NCBI GenBank assembly: GCA_022496205.1
Contig: WTXD01000332.1
Location: 1 to 12,139, forward strand
Direction of reading: 5' to 3'
DNA from: Gloeopeniophorella convolvens
Lineage: Eukaryota; Basidiomycota; Agaricomycetes; Russulales
Length of the DNA: 12,139 nt
Positions 1 through 7,072 of this stretch are shown here, piece by piece (positions within the stretch are counted from its first letter, which is position 1; every line of letters starts with the position of its first letter). The position numbers and the translations under genes are program-made. The notes beneath the pieces are model-generated. The model saw nothing but the letters and a program-made list of their open reading frames with translations. It was not told the origin of the DNA and did no database searches.

Positions 1-53
1 ACATTTGTCCTCTGCACCTGGACAGATGAGACAAATACCATCAGAGCTTGTGG

Positions 54-110
54 GTGAGTGAAAAATATGCTTCTATTATCCCTTATGCACAATGCTAATT
101 TGGTAATCAG
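54..110 (+). other. Spliceosomal intron 1 of the 1-1925 gene (57 bp)
   Basis: GTGAGT donor at 54-59, GCTAAT branch site at 94-99 and a TAATCAG acceptor ending at 110. An in-frame TGA at 55-57 would end the open frame from base 1 if the intron were not removed. Splicing joins GG|A and continues into an open exon. Size and signals are typical of basidiomycete introns. Confidence 0.8.
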
Positions 111-229
111 ACAAGAGTATAACAAATATATTGACAATGGAGTTGACTTCAAGAGTATGATCAGAGACTGGGAGACAGCCCCATTGTGGAATAGCTGGAA
201 GAGATATTCTCAGAGGTGCTTTGCAAACG

Positions 230-278
230 GTCCGTGTTTATCTGTCTTCAATATCTCTATCACTAATATCCCTGCTAG
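230..278 (+). other. Spliceosomal intron 2 of the 1-1925 gene (49 bp)
   Basis: GTCCGT donor at 230-235, CACTAAT branch site at 261-267 and a TGCTAG acceptor ending at 278. Removal moves the reading frame from the one ending at 324 to the one open to 685. The donor lies inside ACGGTCCGTGTTT, a motif that recurs in the intergenic repeats of this window. Confidence 0.75.
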
Positions 279-835
279 CTATGCATGTTCCAGCACCACC
301 AGCATCTGGAAAGGCCAATCATGAGCCGATCATGATTGAACTTGATAGAGAAGGATGTCCTCTAGTTCCAGTGATTGCAGACTATTCTCAGCATCATGCC
401 AAAGTGATTCAGGGTGCTGTCAGAGACTTTCTCACCCTACATCTCAGTGAGTCACCCTTCACCTTGTTTATTACTCCTTATAATATGATCATAGAGTTTG
501 TCACAGGCCGCAAAAACCTTGCTATTAGCTGGAGTGCCCTTAAGAAGGATCAATTTGCTTGGCTCCAAGAGGACAGTCTCCCCACAGATCTCCAGCTACA
601 AGATCCATCCAAGATGGCAAGGATGATGTTCAGCGTCTCCTTGACTACTGGTATGAGCAGGAAGAGGCTGGAATTCAACCTGTAGAGTGGAAGAGCACTT
701 GTCCCCTTCTGAGGGATGAGCCACCTCGTGTCTCTAACATTCCTAGGCCTGTTCCTCGTGCTCAAGAGCCTGAGGCTCCCCTACCATCACCCCAGCTCCC
801 TCCTAATGTGTTGGAGCCAGATCTTGACCGTCCTA

Positions 836-885
836 GTATGCATGGCCACTCTTATCTATATGAAACATATCTGACATTAATATAG
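836..885 (+). other. Spliceosomal intron 3 of the 1-1925 gene (50 bp)
   Basis: GTATGC donor at 836-841, CTGAC branch site at 871-875 and an ATATAG acceptor ending at 885. Without splicing the upstream frame stops at 883-885. With splicing it enters the frame that runs to the LTR insertion at 1085. Confidence 0.78.
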
Positions 886-1085
886 CCACTGATGGAGGTT
901 CTAGGCACGCACGGCCCATTCCAACACGCACCTTTGCCCCCTTGCCATCTAGAGCTCGTGGTGCACCCTCAGATGCATCTGTGACATTTGCCTCGACAGT
1001 TGCAGGTGCATCTATGGCCAATCGAAGCAATGAAGGCTCATCCAACACTCGTGGTGGCCCATCATCTATCACAGCAGTCACAAGT

Positions 1086-1653
1086 TGTCACGTGCTGTGC
1101 AGGGGTTCTGCCGAAGGACTTGCAAGACCTAAGCCTCGCGGTCGCAGTAGAGGATGAAGAGCGATGGGGCAAGTCGGGTGGCGATCAAGCACACTAGAGG
1201 ATGCCACTGAAACTCCAGTATATTACAGGAGGTCAAAGCTAAGGAGCTAAGATGCTACTGGCAGGTCCTTATATACTACAAGGGTACCTACTGACTAAGC
1301 TACTGGTTCGGGTTCATGTGGGTCAGGAAGCACGGAGTACAAGTGGGGCATGCTATAAATAGACATGCTGACTGAACACTCACTCAGCTGACGTCACCAT
1401 CAGTCAGCAGTGAGTCATCCGTGTTTCGTCAGCGTCATGGCCTAGGCCCGGTCACGAGTCTCATCACGTGCTCGGTCACGTGACTGCGGAGAACTCGGTC
1501 CAAGGGCGAGGCGTCGAAGCCGATCGTCTATGCTCGTCAGTCCCTCCTGCTGCTGATCGTACCGCACTAGGTTGGCACGGACATCTGCAGATGTCAGAAG
1601 GGGCGTCGGGGTCGGGTCGCCCGGCCCGGAAGCCGCGGGCTGAGATCGTGACA
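1086..1653 (-). mobile_element. Solo LTR inserted in an exon (568 bp, TSD CAAGT)
   Basis: The element begins TGTCACG and ends CGTGACA, a perfect 7-bp inverted terminal repeat with TG...CA ends. It is flanked by identical 5-bp sequences, CAAGT at 1081-1085 and CAAGT at 1654-1658, the size of duplication made by LTR retrotransposon integrases. There is no internal coding region, so it is a solo LTR. Orientation is uncertain. A TATATAAGG box on the - strand (1268-1275) and local similarity to the - oriented copia LTR at 2684-3169 (14 identical bases at 1263-1276 and 2899-2912; CGGAGTACAAG at 1333-1343 and 2995-3005) favour minus. TATAAATAG at 1354-1362 would suit plus. The ends resemble those of the gypsy LTR at 7073 (TGTCACGA...TGACA) rather than the copia LTRs (TGTTGA...TCAACA), so family membership is open. 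Confidence 0.8.
1389..1417. promoter_or_regulatory. bZIP-type sites in the solo LTR: TGACGTCA and TGAGTCA
   Basis: A perfect CRE-like palindrome TGACGTCA lies at 1389-1396 and a Gcn4/AP-1-like TGAGTCA at 1411-1417. CACGTG E-box cores occur elsewhere in the same LTR, near 1090, 1465 and 1477. These are known binding words for fungal bZIP and bHLH factors. That they work here is inference. Confidence 0.35.
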
Positions 1654-1925
1654 CAAGTAGGTCTAGAAGGCGACCCAATGTGGCAGCCATTGAGGAGGAT
1701 GATGGTGAGCCTGTGGTGCATGAGCGAGGCAGTGGTGGTGGATCAGTGCCTGCCATGGCACTCTCTACAAGCACAAGTCGTCCAAAGCGTAACACTATGC
1801 TGACTGAAAAGGCTAGGTACAATTCTTCTCCCTATTCACTATCTTGTGGTACTGACATTGTTCCTTACCCTGCAGCAATCCTGATAGAGGACGAGGGGCA
1901 GGCAGAGTTCCCAATCACTTCTTGA

Positions 1926-2033
1926 GTGGTGGAGTATAGTTTCTAGGTTATACTGCATTGCCTAGGTAGTTTCTATTTATTGTGTACCTAGGTTGTTGGT
2001 GTTTGAGGTGTACTGCCATGATTATATTTTTTG
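1926..2033. other. 3' flank of the spliced gene
   Basis: AT-rich sequence after the TGA at 1925 with no open frame of note. It presumably holds the 3' UTR. CCTAGG occurs at about 1961 and again at about 1987. No clear polyadenylation signal was recognised. Confidence 0.3.
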
Positions 2034-2330
2034 CATGGACCGTTTTATACACGGTCCGATTCAGAAATGGTCCGTGCATATGTAGTGTAAGTACTCCATA
2101 TCCATTGAGTTTAAATGACCTATATGAGTACTCCTTGCACGGTCCGTTCTAAAGTGCTTATACGGTCCGTGTTTCTGCATTGTATGCATTTAGAGTACAC
2201 TACATAGTATCTAGTGTATTATGGTTACACTCACCTATCTTGATTTATCACTCATCATCTGAGTTATGTGTATGGTGGACAACCTTGCAGTCACTTGATA
2301 TATCTAGTCCTTTGCATCTAGTACACTTAT
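2034..2330. repeat. Palindrome-rich repeat, copy R1
   Basis: Diverged direct copy of 3195-3530. Both carry GCATGGACCGT- or ACGGTCCG-type words, then TGTAGTGTAA, TTTAAATGAC, TTGCACGGTCCGTTC, ACGGTCCGTGTTTCTGC, TTGTATGC, AGAGTACACTACATAGTAT and CTGAGTTAT in the same order. ACGGWCCGT is nearly self-complementary. A second inverted pair, TATGTAGTGTA and TACACTACATA, brackets about 120 bp. No coding frame was seen. The class is unknown; it may be a non-autonomous element or a duplicated intergenic segment. Confidence 0.65.
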
Positions 2331-2683
2331 TATATTCCATTGTATATTAGTCTTCACAACTAGTCTAATATTCTTGTAGTGTATATTACACTCCCCAATA
2401 GACATGCTTTATCTCTAGCTCCTTTTCATATTGAAGGACTTTGCAGAGTGTATTCTCAGTTTGAGAGCATATCTTACTTGTAGATAAAGATATGTCTTAT
2501 GATGCTTGACACCTGGATAATCAAAGCCATCTGAGTATAGCCATTACAACAGCTTGATTGATGCAGTCCTGTTTACTCTGTATACCTAGCACAACAGGTT
2601 ATAGATGAGTAGTTCACACAGATATTACCTATACTGCCTGCACAGTCTGATCTGTGCATAGTCTATTCTCTAACATGATCTAA
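2331..2683. other. AT-rich intergenic stretch, no gene seen
   Basis: No open frame, RNA gene or recognised element. It contains further GTAGTGTA/TACACT inverted words (about 2376-2392) like those in R1 and R2, so it may be the diverged tail of the same repeat family. It ends with TCTAA, the left target duplication of the solo LTR that follows. Confidence 0.4.
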
Positions 2684-3169
2684 TGTTGAAGCGCAGCAAA
2701 GGGTGGAGTGACAACTGAAGGACACAGAGTGACGCTCAGTCAGAGAAGGTCAAGAGACTGATACATTAGTGCAATACCTGAAGGACACAGAGTGACGCTA
2801 CAAGGTAAGGTAAGCATAAGGTAGAAGTGAAAAGAGCGGTAGTGTACTTGCCTCAGTCAGAGAAGGTCAAAAGACTGAGGCTACAAAGGCGAAGAAAGAG
2901 GTCCTTATATACAGTAAGGAGCGACAGATAGCATGTGATAAACACTGCTTAGAAAGCCTAGGAGACCCACATGAAACGGAGTAAGAGTGGGTACCGGAGT
3001 ACAAGGTGGGTCATGGAATGCCCTAGAATAGTCCAGAATCATGGAAACGAATGTGGGGCTGAACACAGCCTTAAGTCTAGAACATTATGTACATAAGATA
3101 AGATAGTCCTTGATCATTAGGTCCATATCTAATCTAATCAGAGCCGCCAGGACACTGTCCGTCTCAACA
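2684..3169 (-). mobile_element. Copia-family solo LTR (486 bp, TSD TCTAA)
   Basis: Begins TGTTGAAGCGCAGCA and ends GTCTCAACA, with TGTTGA/TCAACA inverted ends. It is flanked by perfect TCTAA duplications at 2679-2683 and 3170-3174. It aligns along its length with the 3' LTR of the copia element at 4589-5114, sharing both ends, the CCTCAGTC...GACTGAGG hairpin, the TATA box, GTGGGTCATGGAA and TATCTAATCTAATCAGAG. It is minus in orientation because the TATA box reads TATATAAGG on that strand and the related element is coded there. It is a solo LTR, presumably left by LTR-LTR recombination. Confidence 0.9.
2903..2911 (-). promoter_or_regulatory. TATA box of the solo copia LTR
   Basis: TATATAAGG on the minus strand, about 260 bp from the LTR 5' end (3169). 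It matches in place the TATATAAAGG at 4805-4814 in the second copia LTR, which supports a conserved promoter. Confidence 0.6.
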
Positions 3170-3194
3170 TCTAATCTATTCAGTGATCATTCTA

Positions 3195-3530
3195 AACATG
3201 GACCATTCTATACACGGACCGTGCTGTGCATGGACCGTTCCATGCACGGTCCGTTCTATACACAGACCGTTCCATGCACAGACCATGCACATGTAGTGTA
3301 ACTGAACTATATATACAGATTTTAAATGACTTGTTTATAGGGCCTTTGCACGGTCCGTTCGATAGCACTCGCACGGTCCGTGTTTCTGCCTTGTATGCGC
3401 TCAGAGTACACTACATAGTATGTAATGTAACATGGTAACACTCATTCATCTTGAGTTACCACTCACCACCTGAGTTATATGTATAGTGGGGGCCCTTGGA
3501 ATCATCTGATGTATCTACTCACTATACTGA
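3195..3530. repeat. Palindrome-rich repeat, copy R2, with expanded ACGGWCCGT array
   Basis: Second copy of the repeat at 2034-2330. Its first 100 bp (about 3195-3290) are an array of alternating GGACCG/GGTCCG words separated by TTCTATACAC or TTCCATGCAC spacers. It has at least six such words where R1 has three, so the array has expanded or contracted. The remainder follows R1 in order through CTGAGTTAT and TGATGTATCTA. The small ORFs across it are by-products of the low-complexity array. Confidence 0.65.
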
Positions 3531-3638
3531 AGTACTTATGTGTTTATCACTCAATGAGTACTGGGATACTACTTGGGTACTCCTTAATACTTCATTTTAT
3601 GTTTTCCTAGTCATGGCTGCACTCAAAACGATGTTTGC

Positions 3639-3733
3639 ACGGTCCGTTTTGGCCGACGGTTGGCCGACCCATGAGTCATGTGCAGAAACGGTCCGGTCGG
3701 CCGACGTCGGCTGGCCATGAGTCATATGTAGAA
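3639..3733. repeat. Two-copy tandem repeat with ATGAGTCAT palindromes
   Basis: Units 3639-3687 and 3688-3733 each run ACGGTCCGK, then two GGCCGAC/GGCTGGCC-type words, then ATGAGTCAT, then ATGTRTAGAA-like ends. ATGAGTCAT occurs at 3671-3679 and 3717-3725 and is a perfect palindrome matching the Gcn4/AP-1 consensus. GGCCGACGTCGGC at about 3700-3712 is a further palindrome. The repeat lies just beyond the stop codon of the minus-strand gene ending at 3792. Confidence 0.55.
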
Positions 3734-3791
3734 TCTTTGGTCGGGCCGTTCCATAAGTGATATAGCCGGTCTTGGTCCATATGTGCCTGAG

Positions 3792-4397
3792 TCACTCCCT
3801 CAGTGTTGACCTGCAGCATGGCCCGTTTTGGCAGCACACGGGTCGGTCTGCACTTTGCAAGGGTTCTACAAGCCCAGAGAATGTGTCAGAGATGTACAAA
3901 CACGATAGGGATACTGAGACGCACCTGGTTCATCCACCTCCATCTCCTCAGCTGCTGGTGGCAGCCACCACCTATCCAACTCCCCATCCTCAATCATCAC
4001 CTCCTCCAGGTCAGTGCTAGACAAGACACCCTCCCTCTTGAACTTCTGACAGGCTTTAGTGATGCTCTTCATGGTGAGCTCATCCAGAGGGGTCACAGTC
4101 TCACCTTCCCACAGGCTGGAAGCAAGCTTGATGGCTGGGTGGACAGAGAGGTGCTCCAAAGTTCTCTTTTGCATCTTGATAGCAGTGTCCTACATATTCT
4201 GACTGTTAGAGACATTGAATGAAATAATGACACTGAAAACTCACCACCTCTTGCTTCAGATGCTTTTTGAAGTCCTTGTCAGGGATTGCATTACCCTGAT
4301 CCCTTGCCCTGACAGCCTCAATGATCCTACAGGCAATCTGTAGCATATCTTGCTGCTCATCAGTGTATTTGAGGTACTCTAGACGAAGGTCAGACAT
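3792..4397 (-). CDS. Unrecognised small protein, three exons (about 163 aa)
   Basis: I do not recognise the family. Exon 1 is 4397-4245, exon 2 is 4189-3925 and exon 3 is 3865-3792, with TGA at 3794-3792. The exon total is 492 nt, exactly 164 codons including the stop. The start is the ATG at 4397, chosen because the sequence before it is a CT-rich leader typical of fungal genes and the protein-like composition begins there (MSDLRLEYLKYTDEQQ). Residues 1-100 are charged and look helical (IIEAVRARDQ, KHLKQEVDTAIKMQKR). Residues about 115-140 are acidic (LEEVMIEDGELDRWW, EEMEVDEP). The last 20 residues are Cys-rich and lie near ACGG-type repeat words, so the 3' end may be a later addition. No signal peptide or membrane segment was seen. 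A copia LTR lies 191 bp upstream of the start and may have displaced its promoter. It could be a host gene or a transposon accessory gene. Confidence 0.62.
3866..3924 (-). other. Intron 2 of the 3792-4397 gene (59 bp)
   Basis: On the minus strand, GTGCGT donor at 3924-3919, CTCTGACAC branch region and a GGCTTGTAG acceptor ending at 3866. The unspliced frame stops inside the acceptor (TAG 3868-3866). Confidence 0.7.
4190..4244 (-). other. Intron 1 of the 3792-4397 gene (55 bp)
   Basis: On the minus strand, GTGAGT donor at 4244-4239, CTCTAAC branch site and a TATGTAG acceptor ending at 4190. It is phase 0, and removal joins two frames that each end soon after if unspliced. Confidence 0.75.
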
Positions 4398-4588
4398 TGA
4401 AGCGATGGGGATGAGTGGGATAGTGTGTGGAAAGTGTGAGGGGGATTTAGGACACTTTGGATGGCTTGTGATGCTGATTGAGCCCCAAACATGGCCCATG
4501 CAAGGTGCACACACAGCCCGTGTCTGGAACGGCCCGGCCAGATGATCCATATCTAGCACTCAGTGATGTCATCAACTCAATTTGAAAT
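4398..4588 (-). promoter_or_regulatory. 5' leader and remaining upstream region of the 3792-4397 gene
   Basis: Read on the minus strand, the last 70 bases before the ATG are C/T-rich with few G, as in many basidiomycete leaders. No TATA box was recognised. The copia LTR begins at 4589, leaving under 200 bp of native upstream DNA. GAAAT at 4584-4588 is the expected left target duplication of the copia element; its partner lies outside the window. Confidence 0.35.
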
Positions 4589-5114
4589 TGTTGAAGCGCA
4601 GCAGAAACAGGGTGCCAACTAGGCAAGCAAGAGCAAAGCTCAGTCAGTGAAGTCAACAGACTAAATGTCATTGGCGCAATACCTAGGCAAGCAAGAGCAA
4701 AGCTAAAGTAACTAGGTAAGCGCAAGTCCGGAAGTTCCGGAAGTAAAGTACTTGCCTCAGTCAGTGAAGTCAACAGACTGAGGCTACAAGGGCGAAAACA
4801 GCGTCCTTTATATACACAAAAGGAGTGTGGTTTGCATATGATAAACAACAGCAACATGTGATAACCAGAGACCCATGTGAAAGTGGAACTAAAGTGGGTC
4901 GACCGGAACTGCAGGTGGGTCAACCCGGAACTGCATGTGGGTCATGGAAGAGCCCGGAAGAATCTAGAACAGGAACGAAAGTAGGTACAGCCTTAGGGGC
5001 TAGAACATAATGATGTCATATACATTGTAGATCAGATAGCTCGCAGATCACCGAGTCCCTTATCTAATCTAATCAGAGACGTCCTTCCTGTCCTGAGTCC
5101 TGTCCGTCTCAACA
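4589..5114 (-). mobile_element. 3' LTR of the copia element (526 bp)
   Basis: TGTTGAAGCGCAGCAG...GTCTCAACA with TGTTGA/TCAACA ends. It is homologous to the solo LTR at 2684-3169 and directly abuts the polypurine tract at 5115. It contains a 22-nt direct repeat (4619-4640 and 4683-4704), a 9-bp-stem hairpin GCCTCAGTC...GACTGAGGC (4754-4784), and three related GTGGGTC words near 4893-4943. The last 16 codons of pol read into its 5' edge (5114-5069). Confidence 0.92.
4805..4814 (-). promoter_or_regulatory. TATA box in the copia 3' LTR
   Basis: TATATAAAGG on the minus strand, about 300 bp from the LTR 5' edge. It is in the same relative place as TATATAAGG in the solo LTR at 2903-2911. Confidence 0.6.
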
Positions 5115-7072
5115 TCCCCCCGTGATCCAGACTGTCTCACTACAATGCCCATGCGCTTATTGAGCAGCCGCAGGTTATCCTTTGGCAGGGATTTTGTGAA
5201 GCCGTCGGCGACCATGTCCTCAGTGCGAGTGCGCACCAATTCAATGACACCTTGTTCAACATATTCCCGTATAACATGATGCTTGATAGCAATATGTTTG
5301 GATCGCTTCCCAGTGACAGGATTTAATGCCAAATCAATGGCACCTTTGTTATCACCGTGAAGTGGGATGCGGGATCCTCAACGTCGTACTCAAGCTCCAT
5401 GAAGAAGCTCCGATACCACTGAGCCTGGTTAGAGGCATCAGTCATGGCCATGTACTCTGCATGTGTAGTACTCTGGGCAATAGTCTTTTGCTTGCGCGAA
5501 GACCAAGAGATTGCACCATTGCATAGCAAGAATACGTAACCGGACGTAGAGTGGTAATCGTCTGGCTGGTCTGCCAGAGAGGAATCAGAGTAGCCGCTAA
5601 GCCAACTCTTTGACGTGCCATTATAGCATAGCGCATAGTCTGCAGTACCATTAAGATATGCCATAACATATTTTGCTAGCCTTATATGGTCTTTAGAGGG
5701 ATTTGCGGCGTATTGCGCCAGTCTCCCCACCGCAAAAGAGACATCCGGACGAGTTCCGAGTTGTGCGTACAGCAAACTGCCGATCAAGGACTGGAAGTAT
5801 CCTCGTTCCGCAATAGTTGCTTCATCTGTGTATTTTACAAGGTGCACGTCGGCGCCGGCTGGCAAGGGAGTTGCGGGCGTTTTTGCGCTCCGCAAGTCAA
5901 ACTGAGCAACTTTACTCAAGATATAACCAGTTTGGTCAATCTCGATGCGCCTTCTGGAACGATCGCGAGTGATGCGAATGCCCAGGTATGACTGGATTTC
6001 TCCCAAATCCGTCATTTCATAGCGCTTGCTCAACAGGGTTTTAATCCTGATGACTTCCACAAGGGAATTCCCCATGAGTGTGATATCGTCCACATAGAGT
6101 ATAATGACAACATATAACTTTGTGCCATTCTCTGAACGACAGAGCACTTATACTCCTGCATCAGAGTACGTTCGCTTAAAGCCGAGTTCCACCAGAACTC
6201 CATGGAACTGCAAGTTCCATGCGTGGGAGGCTTGTTTGAGACCATAGATGGCCTTTAGCAGGCGACAGACTTTGCCCTCCTGTCCTACGATGACGAAACC
6301 ATGAGGCTGCTCCATATAGATTTCCTCATCCAGTTCCCCATGAAGGAACGCCGACTTGACGTCCATCTGGTGTATTTCCCAATCTTCCTGCGCGGCCAAC
6401 GCAAGGAGAAGTCTAAGAGACTCAAACTGGGCAACTGGAGAAAATGTTTCGTCGTAATCGATCCCAGGGACTTGTGTAAATCCCTTTGCGACCAACCGAG
6501 CTCTATAGCGACCATCCGCTTTGAGCTTGAAGACCCATTTTGATTTTACTGTCTTGCGACCAGCAGGGAGATCAACTAACTCCCAAGTACCATTCTTAGA
6601 GAGCGCATCCATTTCATGTTGACATGCCTCTAGCCACTCTTGCGCATTTGCAGACTGCATTGCTTCCGCAAAAGTTACGGGGTCTGCGCCTATTGCGACC
6701 GCAAGTAACTGTAGAGTTCCGAGTCTTCCGGTTCTTGGATTCCAAGCAGCATTATTAGGGTTGGCATAGTGCGGATTAGGCCTGCTAACTCTAGTGCTGC
6801 GCCGAACTCCGGCAATCTCCTGAAGAATGTCCTGCTGCGTGGCCATGTCCCCCTCTGGTTCAGGAGTAGGGGAAGGACATCTAGAAGGAGTGGGAGTTTC
6901 GGGAGGGGAAGACTCTTCTTCTGGATCGGCAAGTTCTCTTCCGACCGGAACTCTTGTAGGGGTAGATGGTGCGCTGCGTGGGCGAGTGGGTGGTGTTACA
7001 AATGCTGATGGGTCTTGTTTCTGCTCCTTCTTTGGCGTAGAAGGTGGAGAGGGAGCAGGTGGTGGTACTGGT
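5069..7072 (-). pseudogene. Copia pol fragment: linker, reverse transcriptase and RNase H
   Basis: The minus-strand frame is open from 7072. The first 75 codons are a Pro/Ser-rich linker, normal between integrase and RT in copia Pol, followed by RRSTRVSRPNP (about 6810-6780). The RT follows: NGTWELVDLPAGRKTVKSKW, GIDYDETFSPVAQ, QMDVKSAFLHGELDEEIYM (first catalytic Asp), AIYGLKQA and LYVDDI (catalytic YVDD, about 6090). RNase H shows SGYSDSSLADQ, ISWSSRKQKTIAQST and HAEYMA, then KHIAIKHHVIREY and ADGFTKSLPKDN at the C terminus. Two lesions are visible: an in-frame TAA at 6150-6148 between GV and VLCRSENG, where the same frame continues at once, and a frameshift near 5350 after SHFTV that moves the rest into the frame 5332-5069. 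Integrase, protease and gag are absent, lost to the gypsy insertion at 7073. Confidence 0.93.
5115..5123 (-). other. Polypurine tract of the copia element
   Basis: On the minus strand, ACGGGGGGA sits immediately before the LTR start TGTTGAGACGG. A purine run touching the 3' LTR is the expected primer site for plus-strand DNA synthesis. Here it is also read as pol codons. Confidence 0.75.

Larger units (their letters stand above)
1..1925 (+). pseudogene. Unrecognised spliced gene, 5'-truncated by the window and split by a solo LTR
   Basis: I do not recognise this protein. Reading frame 1 is open from base 1 to 53. Removing introns 54-110, 230-278 and 836-885 joins exons 1-53, 111-229 and 279-835 to the exon from 886. 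The last exon is cut at 1085 by an LTR and resumes at 1659 in the same frame, ending at TGA 1923-1925. The N-terminal half is rich in Trp, Tyr and acidic residues, for example DFKSMIRDWETAPLWNSW. The middle (about 740-835) is Pro-rich. The C-terminal part is Ser/Gly/Arg-rich, with basic clusters (RSRRRP, RPKRN) and an acidic patch (IEEDDGEP). One further frame change is needed between about 575 and 640, where the frame ending at 685 gives way to the frame open from 544 to 885. It is either a frameshift or a poorly supported intron (575-633, GTCTCC to TTCAG). No ATG start is assigned because the 5' end is outside. It could be a host gene or an old transposon-encoded accessory gene. I am fairly sure of the splicing and unsure of the function. 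Confidence 0.68.
4589..7072 (-). mobile_element. Ty1/copia retrotransposon, 3' half (5' half displaced)
   Basis: On the minus strand the order is pol (RT then RNase H), polypurine tract, 3' LTR, as in Ty1/copia elements. The element is cut at 7072/7073, where a gypsy LTR begins and the pol reading frame is still open. Gag, protease, integrase and the 5' LTR are therefore expected beyond the gypsy element, outside the window. It is inactive as seen: pol has a stop codon and a frameshift. Confidence 0.9.

Noticed and set aside
575..633. Possible fourth intron in the 1-1925 gene (GTCTCC...TTCAG, 59 bp)
   Set aside because: Its length would repair the frame, but the donor is poor and no good branch site was seen. 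A single-base frameshift is an equal explanation, so it is not listed as a feature.
1442..1822. 126-codon minus-strand ORF
   Set aside because: It crosses the right edge of the solo LTR (1653) and its target duplication, and lies antisense to the spliced gene's last exon. A frame spanning an insertion boundary is accidental.
2690..2885. CRISPR-like spaced repeats in the copia LTR
   Set aside because: There are only two copies of each word, inside a dated LTR with target duplications, in a eukaryotic intron-bearing context.
3110..3438. Short ORFs in both directions across the ACGGWCCGT array
   Set aside because: They are translations of a low-complexity palindromic array and break off at its edges.
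4447..4923. 158-codon minus-strand ORF
   Set aside because: It spans the LTR/host boundary at 4589 and follows LTR sequence. There is no protein-like family pattern, and the homologous solo LTR does not keep it open.
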